A DNA stretch of 38,292 nucleotides, from contig CAKOVP010000011.1 of NCBI GenBank assembly GCA_934122035.1, positions 1 through 38,292 on the forward strand. Reading direction: 5' to 3'. Under the pieces are notes generated by a model. That model ran no database searches, was not told the DNA's origin, and saw nothing but the letters and a program-made list of their open reading frames with translations. Each line of letters opens with the position of its first letter. Position 1 is the first letter of the stretch. The stretch comes from an uncultured Clostridia bacterium. Lineage in GTDB: Bacteria; Bacillota; Clostridia; TANB77; CAG-508. The position numbers and the translations under genes were made by a program. Below, piece by piece: positions 17,395 through 27,400 of the stretch.

Positions 17395-17423
17395 TTGACA
17401 TTATATTTAATATAATGTAATAT
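17395..17423 (+). promoter_or_regulatory. nrdDG promoter
   Basis: TTGACA (17395-17400), 17 nt, then TAATAT (17418-17423). Transcription would start near 17430, inside the open frame before nrdD. This supports the later ATG as the real start. Confidence 0.65.
17398..17418 (+). promoter_or_regulatory. Perfect palindrome in the nrdDG promoter, Fur/PerR-box-like
   Basis: The 10-bp arms ACATTATATT (17398-17407) and AATATAATGT (17409-17418) are exact reverse complements around a single T. The inner part, TTATATT-T-AATATAA, has the 7-1-7 layout of Fur-family boxes and is close to the PerR consensus TTATAAT-N-ATTATAA. It fills the space between -35 and -10, an ideal repressor position. Confidence 0.5.
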
Positions 17424-17483
17424 ATGTATGCACTGAATGAAAAAATTATAAAATTTGTAATACATATATTAGGAGGAATAACA

Positions 17484-19682
17484 ATGAAGGTAATTAAAAG
17501 AGATGGCAAGATAGTAGAATATGATAGAGAAAAGATAAGAATTGCAATAGGGAAAGCTAATAATGAAGTATCTAAAAAATACAGAGCTACAGAAGAAGAA
17601 ATAAAAGATATAATAGAATATATAGAAGAATTAAAAAAATCTAGAATATTAGTTGAAGATATACAAGACATAATTGAACAAAAACTAATGGAAATGGGCA
17701 AATATGAACTTGCAAAAGAATATATTACTTATCGTTATACAAGAGCATTAGTTAGAAAAGCCAACACTACAGATCAATCTATTAAAGAACTAATTGAAGG
17801 TGAAAGTGAATATTGGAATAATGAAAACTCAAACAAAAATGCAAAAGTAGTTACAACACAAAGAGATTATTTAGCAGGAATAACAAGTACAGATATAACA
17901 AGAAGATTTTTACTTCCAGACGACGTTGTTAAAGCTCATGATGAAGGAATAATACATTTTCATGATGCAGATTATTTTGCTCAAAATGCATTACATAACT
18001 GTGATTTAATAAACCTAGAAGATATGCTACAAAATGGAACAAACATTAATGGCGTACTAATAGAAAAGCCACATAAATTTTTAACTGCAATGACAATAGC
18101 AACTCAAATAATAACAGCTGTTACATCTAGTCAATATGGTGGAGCAACAGTTACAATGACTCATCTTGCACCATTTGTAAGAGATAGCTACAATGCTTAT
18201 TTGAAGAAATATAGAGAAAGACATCTTTCAAAAGAACAATGTGAAAAATTTGCAAAAGAAGATCTCAAAAAAGAAATACAAGATGGAGTTCAAACATTCC
18301 AATATCAAATAAATTCAATGACAACAACAAACGGACAATCACCATTCTTAAGTGTTTGCATGTATTTAGGTGAGACAACAGAATACAAAGAAGAGCTTGC
18401 CATGATTATAGAAGAAATTTTAAAACAAAGAATATTAGGAATGAAAAATGAAAAAGGTGTATATGTTACACCAGCTTTTCCAAAACTTTTATATGTATTG
18501 GAAGAAGATAATATTCATGAAGATAGTAAATATTACTATCTAACAAAACTTGCTGCAAAATGTACAGCAAAACGTATGGTTCCAGATTATATATCTGAAA
18601 AAATAATGAAAGAATTAAAAGTGGACAAAAACGGAAATGGACAATGCTACCCTTGTATGGGATGTCGCTCATTCTTAACACCATATATAGATCCAGAAAC
18701 AAATAAACCAAAATATTATGGAAGATTTAATCAAGGAGTTGTAACAATCAATTTGGTTGATGTGGCATTATCTTCTGGTAAAGATATGAATAAATTCTGG
18801 AAGATATATGAAGAAAGACTAGAATTATGCCACAAAGCTTTAAAAGTAAGACACGAAAGACTTGCAAAAGCAACAAGCGATGTTGCACCAATACTATGGC
18901 AATATGGTGCTTTGGCAAGATTAAAAAAAGGAGAAAGCATACACAAATTACTACATGGAGGATATTCGACAATATCATTAGGATATGCTGGATTATACGA
19001 ATGTGTAAAATATATGACAGGAAATAGCCACACAGATGGCGCAAAGGGCGAAGAATTTGGATTAGAAGTAATGCAAAAATTAAATGACAAATGCAAAGAA
19101 TGGAAAGAAGCAGAAGATATAGACTATAGTGTATATGGAACACCAATAGAATCTACAACATATAAGTTTGCAAAATGCTTACAAAGAAGATTTGGAAAAA
19201 TAAAGGGAATAACAGATAGAAACTATATAACAAATTCATATCATGTTCCTGTATTTGAAGAAATAGATGCATTTTCTAAATTAAAATTAGAGAGTAAATT
19301 TCAAAGACTAAGTCCAGGTGGAGCAATATCTTATGTGGAAACACCAAATTTACAAGATAATCTTGAAGTAGTATTACAAATAATAAAATTTATATATGAC
19401 AATATAATGTATGCAGAATTAAACACAAAATCAGATTATTGCCAAAAATGTGGATTTGATGGAGAAATATTATTAGATGATAATTTAGAATGGTACTGCC
19501 CAAACTGTGGCAACAGAGACCATAGCACATTAAATGTTGCAAGAAGGACTTGTGGATATATAGGAAGTAACTTCTGGAATAAAGGCAGAACACAAGAAAT
19601 AAAAGAAAGAGTATTACATATAGACAATAAAGATGATGTAAAAAAAGTAGAAAAGGAAGCAAAGAAAGATGAGATACAATAA
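17484..19682 (+). CDS. nrdD: Anaerobic (class III) ribonucleoside-triphosphate reductase
   Basis: A 732-aa glycyl-radical enzyme that reduces ribonucleotides to deoxyribonucleotides without oxygen. It starts at ATG 17484 behind TTAGGAGGA; the open frame reaches back to 17424, but that codon precedes or coincides with the predicted transcription start. An ATP-cone domain fills roughly residues 1-90 (MKVIKRDGKIVEYDREKI), giving allosteric control by ATP/dATP. The catalytic barrel follows, including the HFHDADYF segment and the YPCMGCRSFLTPY cysteines. The C-terminal zinc ribbon is CQKC (C653) ... CPNC. The glycyl-radical site is RTCGYIGSNFWNKGR, with the radical glycine at about position 691. 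It overlaps nrdG by 14 nt, so the enzyme and its activase are translationally linked. Confidence 0.95.
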   Translation: MKVIKRDGKIVEYDREKIRIAIGKANNEVSKKYRATEEEIKDIIEYIEELKKSRILVEDIQDIIEQKLMEMGKYELAKEYITYRYTRALVRKANTTDQSIKELIEGESEYWNNENSNKNAKVVTTQRDYLAGITSTDITRRFLLPDDVVKAHDEGIIHFHDADYFAQNALHNCDLINLEDMLQNGTNINGVLIEKPHKFLTAMTIATQIITAVTSSQYGGATVTMTHLAPFVRDSYNAYLKKYRERHLSKEQCEKFAKEDLKKEIQDGVQTFQYQINSMTTTNGQSPFLSVCMYLGETTEYKEELAMIIEEILKQRILGMKNEKGVYVTPAFPKLLYVLEEDNIHEDSKYYYLTKLAAKCTAKRMVPDYISEKIMKELKVDKNGNGQCYPCMGCRSFLTPYIDPETNKPKYYGRFNQGVVTINLVDVALSSGKDMNKFWKIYEERLELCHKALKVRHERLAKATSDVAPILWQYGALARLKKGESIHKLLHGGYSTISLGYAGLYECVKYMTGNSHTDGAKGEEFGLEVMQKLNDKCKEWKEAEDIDYSVYGTPIESTTYKFAKCLQRRFGKIKGITDRNYITNSYHVPVFEEIDAFSKLKLESKFQRLSPGGAISYVETPNLQDNLEVVLQIIKFIYDNIMYAELNTKSDYCQKCGFDGEILLDDNLEWYCPNCGNRDHSTLNVARRTCGYIGSNFWNKGRTQEIKERVLHIDNKDDVKKVEKEAKKDEIQ

Positions 19683-20163
19683 AATTAGAAAAATGGATAT
19701 TGCAGATGGACCAGGAGTAAGAGTTTCAATATTTATGCAAGGTTGTACATTTAATTGCAAGAATTGTTTTAATCCAGAAACACATAACTTTGCTGGTGGA
19801 GAAGAATTTACAGAAGAAACCATAAAAAGAGTGCTGGAACTATGTGAACCAGAATATATAGAAGGATTATCCATTTTGGGCGGAGAACCAATGCATCCAA
19901 AGAATATAGATGGAACAGAAAGATTAGCACAAGCATTCAAAGAGAAATATCCAGAAAAGAACTTATGGGTATGGTCAGGCTTTTTATTCGATAAGGACTT
20001 AAAAGACAAAAATGTAATGCAATATATAGATGTTCTTGTTGATGGACAATATGTAGATGAATTACATAGTCCAAAATTGAAATGGAAAGGTTCTTCAAAC
20101 CAAAGGGTAATAAATGTTCAAAAAAGTTTAAAAAATAATAAAATAATATTAGAGGAACAATAA
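19669..20163 (+). CDS. nrdG: Anaerobic ribonucleotide reductase activating protein
   Basis: A 164-aa radical-SAM activase that uses a [4Fe-4S] cluster and S-adenosylmethionine to place the glycyl radical on NrdD. The radical-SAM motif reads C-TFN-C-KN-C (CTFNCKNCF, residues about 26-34). It is preceded by the family-typical DIADGPGVRVSIFMQG, and LSILGGEPMHP is the GGEP element. The length is normal for NrdG. The start ATG 19669 lies inside the end of nrdD, behind an AAGAAAG site. A terminator follows directly, so the operon is just nrdD-nrdG. Confidence 0.95.
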   Translation: MRYNKIRKMDIADGPGVRVSIFMQGCTFNCKNCFNPETHNFAGGEEFTEETIKRVLELCEPEYIEGLSILGGEPMHPKNIDGTERLAQAFKEKYPEKNLWVWSGFLFDKDLKDKNVMQYIDVLVDGQYVDELHSPKLKWKGSSNQRVINVQKSLKNNKIILEEQ

Positions 20164-20170
20164 AGATTAT

Positions 20171-20199
20171 GAAGTGGGCAAAATGTCCACTTCTTTTTT
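20171..20199 (+). terminator. Intrinsic terminator of nrdDG
   Basis: GAAGTGGGCA (20171-20180), loop AAA, TGTCCACTTC (20184-20193; one G-U pair), then TTTTTT. Confidence 0.92.
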
Positions 20200-20359
20200 G
20201 AATAAGAAAAAGCTATACTACTTAAAAATTATCGGAATATTTTTATGCAAAAGAGTATAAAAGATTGAGAAAAAATAAAAAATAGGCTATCTAAAATTCA
20301 AAAGTGCAATATTTTTTGAAAAAAGAAGTGCATTAAATTAAAAAATAGAGAGCTTTCTA
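20200..20359. other. A-rich spacer between nrdG and the rpoB promoter
   Basis: No gene or structure is recognised here. The rest of the 550-nt gap before rpoB holds the rpoB promoter and leader elements listed separately. Confidence 0.5.
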
Positions 20360-20388
20360 TTGACATTCAATTTGTAAAATTGTATAAT
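20360..20388 (+). promoter_or_regulatory. Consensus sigma-A promoter of the rpoBC leader
   Basis: TTGACA (20360-20365), exactly 17 nt, then TATAAT (20383-20388), a perfect match in both hexamers. Transcription would begin near 20395, about 350 nt before the rpoB start codon. It is the strongest promoter in the window. Confidence 0.85.
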
Positions 20389-20527
20389 TAAAAAAGATAT
20401 TTAAAAGTATGATAGTATGGAGTACTTTTCAAACAAAATATTACTATTAATCTCCAAAAATCAGTAAGGGTGGTTAATATAAAAAAATTAAAAAATAGTA
20501 AAATAGAGTAAATGCAATTAAGAACTA

Positions 20528-20577
20528 ATTGGCAAAACAAAAGAAATATTGCCAATAGATTTTTTGTTGTCTTTTTT
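20528..20577 (+). terminator. Intrinsic terminator/attenuator in the rpoB leader
   Basis: ATTGGCAA (20528-20535) pairs perfectly with TTGCCAAT (20549-20556), followed by TTTTTT (20560-20565) and a second T-run (20572-20577). It lies 140-180 nt downstream of the promoter and before rpoB. Transcripts should stop here unless antiterminated, or the product is a separate RNA of about 170 nt. nrdG already has its own terminator. Confidence 0.75.
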
Positions 20578-20610
20578 ATGCTATGTAAATTATCAAAAAA
20601 GAGGAATTAT

Positions 20611-20675
20611 TTAAAAAATTTTATTTGAACAAATTTTAAGGAGCAGTGGAAATTTGCTTAAATAAAAGATTTTAA
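20611..20675 (+). promoter_or_regulatory. Long hairpin in the rpoB leader with SD-like loop
   Basis: The left arm TTTTATTTGAACAAATTT (20619-20636) pairs with AAATTTGCTTAAATAAAA (20650-20667) over 18 positions with one wobble and one mismatch. A further 6 bp (20611-20616 with 20670-20675) extends it past a 2x2 internal loop. The 13-nt loop (20637-20649) displays AAGGAG. GTG at 20646 could open a 9-codon frame, but the 2-nt spacing is poor. I do not recognise a known leader RNA family. Confidence 0.6.
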
Positions 20676-20747
20676 AATAAGAAGGACTTTTTTGTAATCT
20701 TTATATAAATTAAATTCTGCTTAATTTTTTATATGGGGTGAATAACT

Positions 20748-23700
20748 TTGAATCTAAAAGACGTAAAACACGAAAAATGCACAAGAAAAACTTTTTCAAA
20801 AATAGGCGATTATGTAGAAATGCCTAATTTAATCCAAGTGCAAAAAGATTCCTATAATTGGTTCCTAGAAGAAGGCTTAGGAGAAGTATTAAAAGATATT
20901 TCGCCAATAGTAGACTATTCTGGCAATTTAGTATTAGAGTTCTTAGACTATCACATGGAAGAAAAAACTAAATACACAATGGAAGAAGCAAAAGAAAGAG
21001 ATGCAACATATTCTTCAAGATTACACGTTAAAGTAAGATTAATTAACAAAGAAACTGGAGAAATAAAAGAGCAAGAAATTTACTTAGGCGACTTCCCAAT
21101 AATGACAGATAGCGCAACATTTATTATAAATGGTGCAGAAAGAGTAATTGTTAGCCAGTTAGTACGTTCTCCATCTTGCTACTATGCACAAGACTTCGAC
21201 AAAACAGGAAAGAGAATATATACATCTACTGTTATGCCAATAAGAGGAGCTTGGCTAGAATATGAAACAGATGGTAACGACATATTCTATGTTAGAGTAG
21301 ATAGAACAAGAAAATTACCTGTAACATCTTTATTAAGAAGCATAGGCTTTGTTACAGATGAGCAAATATTAGACTTATTTGCTGGAGATCCAAAGATAAA
21401 AGCAACACTTGAAAAAGACCCAGTAAAAACACAAGACGAAGCATTAATAGAAATTTATAAAAAATTAAGACCAGGTGAACTTCCTACAGCAGATGCTGCA
21501 AGAAATTTATTCGATGGTTTATTCTTCGACAACAGAAGATACGACTTAGCAAAAGTTGGTAGATATAAATTTAACAAAAAGTTATGTTTAGCAACAAGAA
21601 TAACAGGACAAGTTTCTTATGATGATATAATAGATCCTTCAACAGGAGAAGTATTAGCAGAAAAAGGTTCTGTAATTACTGCAGAAATGGCAGAAAACAT
21701 ACAAAACTCTGGAATAAATGTAGTAGACGTATTAGTAAACGACCAAAAAGTAAGGGTTATAGGAAATGGAATAGTAAATATCCACAAAATGTTACCAAAT
21801 GTGGATTTATCAGACTTACATTTCAAAGAAGGTGTAAATTATAATGTTCTTAAAACAATAATGGAAACAACACCAGACGAAAAGTTACATGATGTATTAA
21901 AAGAAAGATACAACGAACTAGTTCCATTAACAATAACAACAGAAGATATGGTTGCTTCAATAAGTTATTTATTAAATCTAGAATATGGAATAGGATTTAT
22001 AGACGATATAGATCACTTAGGAAACAGACGTATTAGATGTGTTGGTGAATTACTACAAAACCAATTTAGAATTGGTTTAACAAGACTAGAAAGAGTTGTT
22101 CGTGAAAGAATGACGATTCAAGACCTAGATTCTGTAACACCACAAACATTAATAAATACAAAACCAATAACATCTTCAATAAAAGAATTCTTTGGAAGTT
22201 CTCAATTATCACAATTTATGGATCAAACAAACCCATTATCAGAATTAACTCATAAGAGAAGAATTTCAGCATTAGGACCTGGAGGACTTTCTCGTGAAAG
22301 AGCTGGATTCGAAGTTCGTGATATTCACTATACACATTATGGTAGATTATGCCCAGTTGAATCTCCAGAAGGACCAAACATTGGACTTATCTCTGCACTT
22401 TCATCATTTGCTATGATAGACGAATATGGATTTGTAGAAACACCATACAGAAAAGTAGATAAAGAAACTGGTAAATTAACAGATATAGTTGATTATATGC
22501 CAGCAGATGAAGAAGACAAATACATAATTGCACAAGCATCTGAACCAGTAGATTCAGAAGGAAGATTTGTAAATAAGAGAATAAAAGTTAGACATAAAGA
22601 AGAGATAACAGAGGTTAATGCAGACCAAGTAGATTACGTAGATGTTTCTCCAAAACAACTTGTATCTGTTGCAGCTGCAATGATACCTTTCTTAGAGCAC
22701 GATGACGTTAAGCGTTCTCTAATGGGTTCTAACATGCAACGTCAAGCAGTTCCACTTCTAATACCAGAGTCTCCAATAGTTGGTACAGGTATGGAATATA
22801 AAGCAGCACGTGATTCTGGAATTACAATTATTGCAAAGAATGAAGGAATCGTAGAAAAAGTTACTGCAGATGAAGTAATAGTTAGAAATAAGAAAAATGA
22901 ATTAGACAAATATAAACTACGTAAATTCAAGAGAACAAACGGAGGAACTTGTATAAACCAAAGACCAGTAGTTCAAAGAGGAGAAGTAGTTAAGGCAGGA
23001 GATATTTTAGCCGATGGTCCTGCAACACAAAACGGAGAAATGGCTTTAGGTAGAAACGTAATTATAGCATTCTCAACTTGGGAAGGTTACAACTACGAAG
23101 ACGCTGTATTAATAAGTGAAAGACTTGTTAAAGAAGATGTTTATACATCAATCCATATAGAAGAATATGATTGTGAATGCCGTGACACAAAATTAGGTCC
23201 AGAAGAAATCACAAGAGACATTCCAAACGTTGGTGATGATGTATTAAAAGATCTTGATGAAAACGGTATTATAAGAATTGGTGCAGAAGTAAGACCAGGA
23301 GACATACTAGTTGGTAAAGTTACTCCAAAGGGAGAAACAGAGCTAACAGCAGAAGAAAGATTACTTCGTGCAATATTTGGTGAAAAATCTAGAGAAGTTA
23401 GGGACACATCACTTCGTGTACCTCATGGAGAAGCTGGAACAATAGTAGATATAAAAATATTTACTAGAGAAAATTCAGAAGAACTAGCACCTGGAGTAAA
23501 TCAAGTAATCAGATGCTACATAGCTACAAAGAGAAAAATATCAGTCGGAGATAAAATGGCTGGACGTCACGGTAATAAAGGTGTTATTTCAAGAATATTA
23601 CCAGAAGAAGATATGCCATTCTTACCAGATGGTACACCAGTAGATATAGTTCTAAACCCAATGGGTATTCCTTCTCGTATGAACTTAGGACAAGTTCTAG

Positions 23701-24458
23701 AAGTTCACTTAGGTATGGCAGCACGTGCCCTTGGCTGGAAAGTTGCAACACCAGTATTTGATGGTGCAAAAGACTACGAAATTGAAGATTTACTAGAAGA
23801 AGCAGGACTTCGTAGAGATGGTAAAACAGATCTATATGATGGAAGAACTGGAGAAAAATTCATAAAACCAATAACAGTTGGTGTTATGTATATGATGAAA
23901 CTTCACCACTTAGTTGATGATAAAATACATGCTCGTTCAACAGGACCATATTCACTAGTTACACAACAACCTCTAGGAGGTAAGGCACAATTCGGTGGAC
24001 AACGTTTTGGAGAAATGGAAGTTTGGGCATTAGAGGCATATGGTGCAGCATATACACTACAAGAAATGTTAACAGTTAAATCTGATGATGTAGTTGGACG
24101 TGTTAAAACATATGAGGCAATAGTAAAAGGTGAAAATGTTCCAGAACCAGGTATTCCAGAAGGCTTTAAAGTTCTTGTAAAAGAATTAGAAGCATTAGGA
24201 CTAGACATTAGACTATATACACATGATGACCAAGAAATAGAATTAAAAGAAGACCTAGACGAATCTTCAAGCTTTAGTAACATAGAAAATAAATCATTAA
24301 ACGAAGAAAATATAGTAGATGAAGATGAACTTTCAGACGGATACATAGATGATGAAGAAGAAACTTCAGATTCAGATGATATATTTGAATTAGATGAACA
24401 AGATGATGATATGTTACTAGATAATAGCGACATTATAGATAATGGCGATGAAGAATAA
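20748..24458 (+). CDS. rpoB: DNA-directed RNA polymerase subunit beta
   Basis: The 1236-aa beta subunit forms the catalytic cleft of RNA polymerase with beta'. The start is TTG 20748 behind GGGGTG (20735-20740), giving the usual opening up to PNLIQVQKDSYNWF. The rifampicin region (from about residue 482) reads SQLSQFMDQTNPLSELTHKR followed by RISALGPGGL. The positions equivalent to E. coli D516, H526 and S531 are wild type, so sensitivity is expected. The C-terminal switch/clamp region GGKAQFGGQRFGEMEVWALE is present. The last 60 or so residues are a highly acidic Asp/Glu/Ser tail, beyond the conserved core. Upstream is nrdDG rather than the usual rplJ-rplL, so the gene has its own promoter and long leader. 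Confidence 0.98.
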   Translation: MNLKDVKHEKCTRKTFSKIGDYVEMPNLIQVQKDSYNWFLEEGLGEVLKDISPIVDYSGNLVLEFLDYHMEEKTKYTMEEAKERDATYSSRLHVKVRLINKETGEIKEQEIYLGDFPIMTDSATFIINGAERVIVSQLVRSPSCYYAQDFDKTGKRIYTSTVMPIRGAWLEYETDGNDIFYVRVDRTRKLPVTSLLRSIGFVTDEQILDLFAGDPKIKATLEKDPVKTQDEALIEIYKKLRPGELPTADAARNLFDGLFFDNRRYDLAKVGRYKFNKKLCLATRITGQVSYDDIIDPSTGEVLAEKGSVITAEMAENIQNSGINVVDVLVNDQKVRVIGNGIVNIHKMLPNVDLSDLHFKEGVNYNVLKTIMETTPDEKLHDVLKERYNELVPLTITTEDMVASISYLLNLEYGIGFIDDIDHLGNRRIRCVGELLQNQFRIGLTRLERVVRERMTIQDLDSVTPQTLINTKPITSSIKEFFGSSQLSQFMDQTNPLSELTHKRRISALGPGGLSRERAGFEVRDIHYTHYGRLCPVESPEGPNIGLISALSSFAMIDEYGFVETPYRKVDKETGKLTDIVDYMPADEEDKYIIAQASEPVDSEGRFVNKRIKVRHKEEITEVNADQVDYVDVSPKQLVSVAAAMIPFLEHDDVKRSLMGSNMQRQAVPLLIPESPIVGTGMEYKAARDSGITIIAKNEGIVEKVTADEVIVRNKKNELDKYKLRKFKRTNGGTCINQRPVVQRGEVVKAGDILADGPATQNGEMALGRNVIIAFSTWEGYNYEDAVLISERLVKEDVYTSIHIEEYDCECRDTKLGPEEITRDIPNVGDDVLKDLDENGIIRIGAEVRPGDILVGKVTPKGETELTAEERLLRAIFGEKSREVRDTSLRVPHGEAGTIVDIKIFTRENSEELAPGVNQVIRCYIATKRKISVGDKMAGRHGNKGVISRILPEEDMPFLPDGTPVDIVLNPMGIPSRMNLGQVLEVHLGMAARALGWKVATPVFDGAKDYEIEDLLEEAGLRRDGKTDLYDGRTGEKFIKPITVGVMYMMKLHHLVDDKIHARSTGPYSLVTQQPLGGKAQFGGQRFGEMEVWALEAYGAAYTLQEMLTVKSDDVVGRVKTYEAIVKGENVPEPGIPEGFKVLVKELEALGLDIRLYTHDDQEIELKEDLDESSSFSNIENKSLNEENIVDEDELSDGYIDDEEETSDSDDIFELDEQDDDMLLDNSDIIDNGDEE

Positions 24459-24491
24459 GTAAAAAAAGTATAATCCAAGGGGGAAAAAAAC

Positions 24492-27400
24492 GTGGATGAA
24501 TTAAATAACTTTGATAAAATGAAAATTGGCATAGCTTCTGATGAAAAAATAAGAGAATGGTCACATGGAGAAGTAAAAAAACCAGAGACTATAAATTACA
24601 GAACGCTAAAACCAGAAAGAGATGGTCTATTCTGTGAAAGAATATTTGGACCAACAAAGGACTGGGAATGTCATTGTGGAAAATATAAAAGAGTAAGATA
24701 TAAAGGAATTGTCTGCGATAGATGTGGTGTAGAAGTAACAAAATCTAAGGTTAGAAGAGAGAGAATGGGGCACATTGAGCTTGCTGCCCCAGTAGCTCAC
24801 ATCTGGTATTTTAAAGGAATACCAAGCAGAATTGCTTTAATGTTAGACGTATCTCCAAAAGCTTTGGAAAAAGTTATATATTTTGCATCATATATAGTTA
24901 CAGACAAAGGAACAACAACTTTATCTAAAGCACAAGTATTATCAGAAAAAGAATACGTAGAAGCAGTAGAAAAATTTGGAAAAGGCTCATTCAAAGCAGA
25001 AATGGGTGCTGAACCAATAAGAAATTTACTTTCTGAAATTGACTTAGATAAATTATCTGAAAAATTAAAGAAAGAACTAGAAAAAGCTAGCGAGCAAAAG
25101 AAAGCAAAACTAGTAAAAAGACTAGATACTGTAGAATCATTTAGATTATCTGGAAATAGACCAGAATGGATGATTATGCAAGTTGTACCAGTTATACCAC
25201 CAGATTTAAGACCTATGGTACAATTAGATGGTGGAAGATTTGCAACATCAGACTTAAATGATTTATATAGAAGAGTTATAAACAGAAATAACAGATTAAA
25301 GAGATTACTAGAACTTGGAGCCCCAGAAATAATCGTTAGAAACGAAAAAAGAATGCTTCAAGAATCAGTAGATGCTTTAATAGATAACGGTAGACGTGGC
25401 AGACCTGTTACAGGAGCTGGAAACAGACCACTAAAATCATTATCAGATATGTTAAAAGGAAAACAAGGAAGATTTAGACAAAACTTACTTGGAAAACGTG
25501 TTGACTACTCAGGACGTTCAGTTATAGTAGTTGGACCAGAACTTAAAATATATCAATGTGGTGTGCCAAAGGAAATGGCAGTAGAACTATTCAAACCATT
25601 TGTAATGAAAGAACTAGTTGGTCGTGGAATAGCACACAACATAAAGAGCGCAAAGAGGATGGTAGAAAGATTACGCCCAGAGGTTTGGGATATACTAGAA
25701 GATGTTATAAAAGATCATCCAGTTCTTCTAAACCGTGCACCTACACTACATAGACTTGGTATTCAAGCATTCGAACCAGTACTAGTTGAAGGTAGAGCAA
25801 TAAAACTTCACCCATTAGTTTGTACAGCATTCAACGCTGACTTCGATGGTGACCAAATGGCTATTCACTTACCATTATCACCAGAAGCACAAGCAGAAGC
25901 AAGATATTTAATGCTTTCAGAAAACAACCTTTTAAAACCACAGGATGGTAAACCAGTAACAACTCCTACACAGGATATGATTTTAGGAAGTTACTTTTTA
26001 ACAATGGATGTTGACGGAGAAAAAGGTGAAGGAACATACTTCTCATCTCCAGAAGAAGCAATAATGTCTTTAGCAAATGATGATGTAACAATGCACTCGA
26101 AAATATTTGTTAGAAGATCAAAAATAGTTGATGGTGTTGAAAAACATGCAAAAGTTGCTACAACTCCAGGAAAGATAATATTTAATAGAGGAATTCCTCA
26201 AGACTTAGGATTTGTGGATAGAAGCAAACCAGAAAATGAATTTGAGTATGAAATTAATACAACAGTATCAAAGAAAAATCTAGGAAAAATAATAGAAAAA
26301 TGTATTAATATACATGGACTAAGCAGAGCAGCAGTATTACTAGATTATATCAAATCAACTGGTTACAAATATTCAACATTAGGTGCCGTAACAGTATCTG
26401 TAGCAGATGTTCAAGTACCACCTCAAAAGAAAGAAATAATTGCAAAAGCACAAGAAGATGTAAATCAAGTATTAAAAGAATATAGACGTGGTTTAATTAC
26501 AGACGATGAAAGATATAGCGAAGTAATTAAAATTTGGGAAAAAGCAACAGACGATGTTAAAGTTGCAATGAAAAACAACTTCGACAAAGAAAACCCAATG
26601 TTTATGATGTCAGACTCTGGAGCCAGAGGTAACTTAGACCAGCTAAAACAAATTGCTGGTATGCGTGGACTTATGGCAAGTACAACTGGTAAAACAGTAG
26701 AAATTCCAATCAAGTCATCATTCAGAGAGGGACTAGATGCCCTAGAATACTTCATATCTGCTCATGGTGCTCGTAAAGGACTTTCAGATACAGCTTTAAG
26801 AACAGCAGACTCTGGATACTTAACAAGAAGACTTGTTGATGTTTCACAAGACATAATCGTAAGAGAAGACGATTGTGGAACTAAAGAAGGAATACTTGTT
26901 TACGACATAAAAGATGGAAACCAAGTAATAGAAAAAATGCAAGAAAGACTTGTTGGTAGATACCCATTACACGATATAATAAATCCAAAAACTAAGGAAC
27001 TTATTGTAGATACAAATACAATGATTACAGAAGAGATGGCAGACGAAATAGTAGATGCTGGCATAACTAAAGTAGAAGTACGTAGTGTATTTGGATGTAG
27101 AACAAAACACGGTGTTTGTGCTAAATGTTATGGTATGGGATTAGCATCAAGAAAAGAAGTAGACATAGGAGATACAGTAGGTATAATCGCTGCACAATCA
27201 ATTGGTGAGCCTGGTACACAGCTTACAATGCGTACTATTCACTCTGGTGGTGTTGCCGGTGTTGCCGATATTACACAAGGTCTTCCAAGAGTTGAGGAGC
27301 TTTTCGAAGCTCGTAAACCAAAGGGTGTTGCTATAATTACAGAAATCGCTGGAAAAGTTTCTATAAGAGACGAAAATAAGAGAAAAGAAGTAACAGTAAC

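Noticed and set aside
20395..20577. 6S RNA or a known riboswitch in the rpoB leader
   Set aside because: The 5' and 3' ends are not complementary as in 6S RNA, and no riboswitch core motif is recognised.
20646..20675. Nine-codon leader peptide (GTG ... TAA) before rpoB
   Set aside because: Only 2 nt separate AAGGAG from GTG and the frame lies inside a hairpin; no codon bias suggesting attenuation.
23903..24532. 209-aa minus-strand frame at the rpoB/rpoC junction
   Set aside because: A Ser-rich complement of the acidic RpoB tail; shadow of a clear gene.
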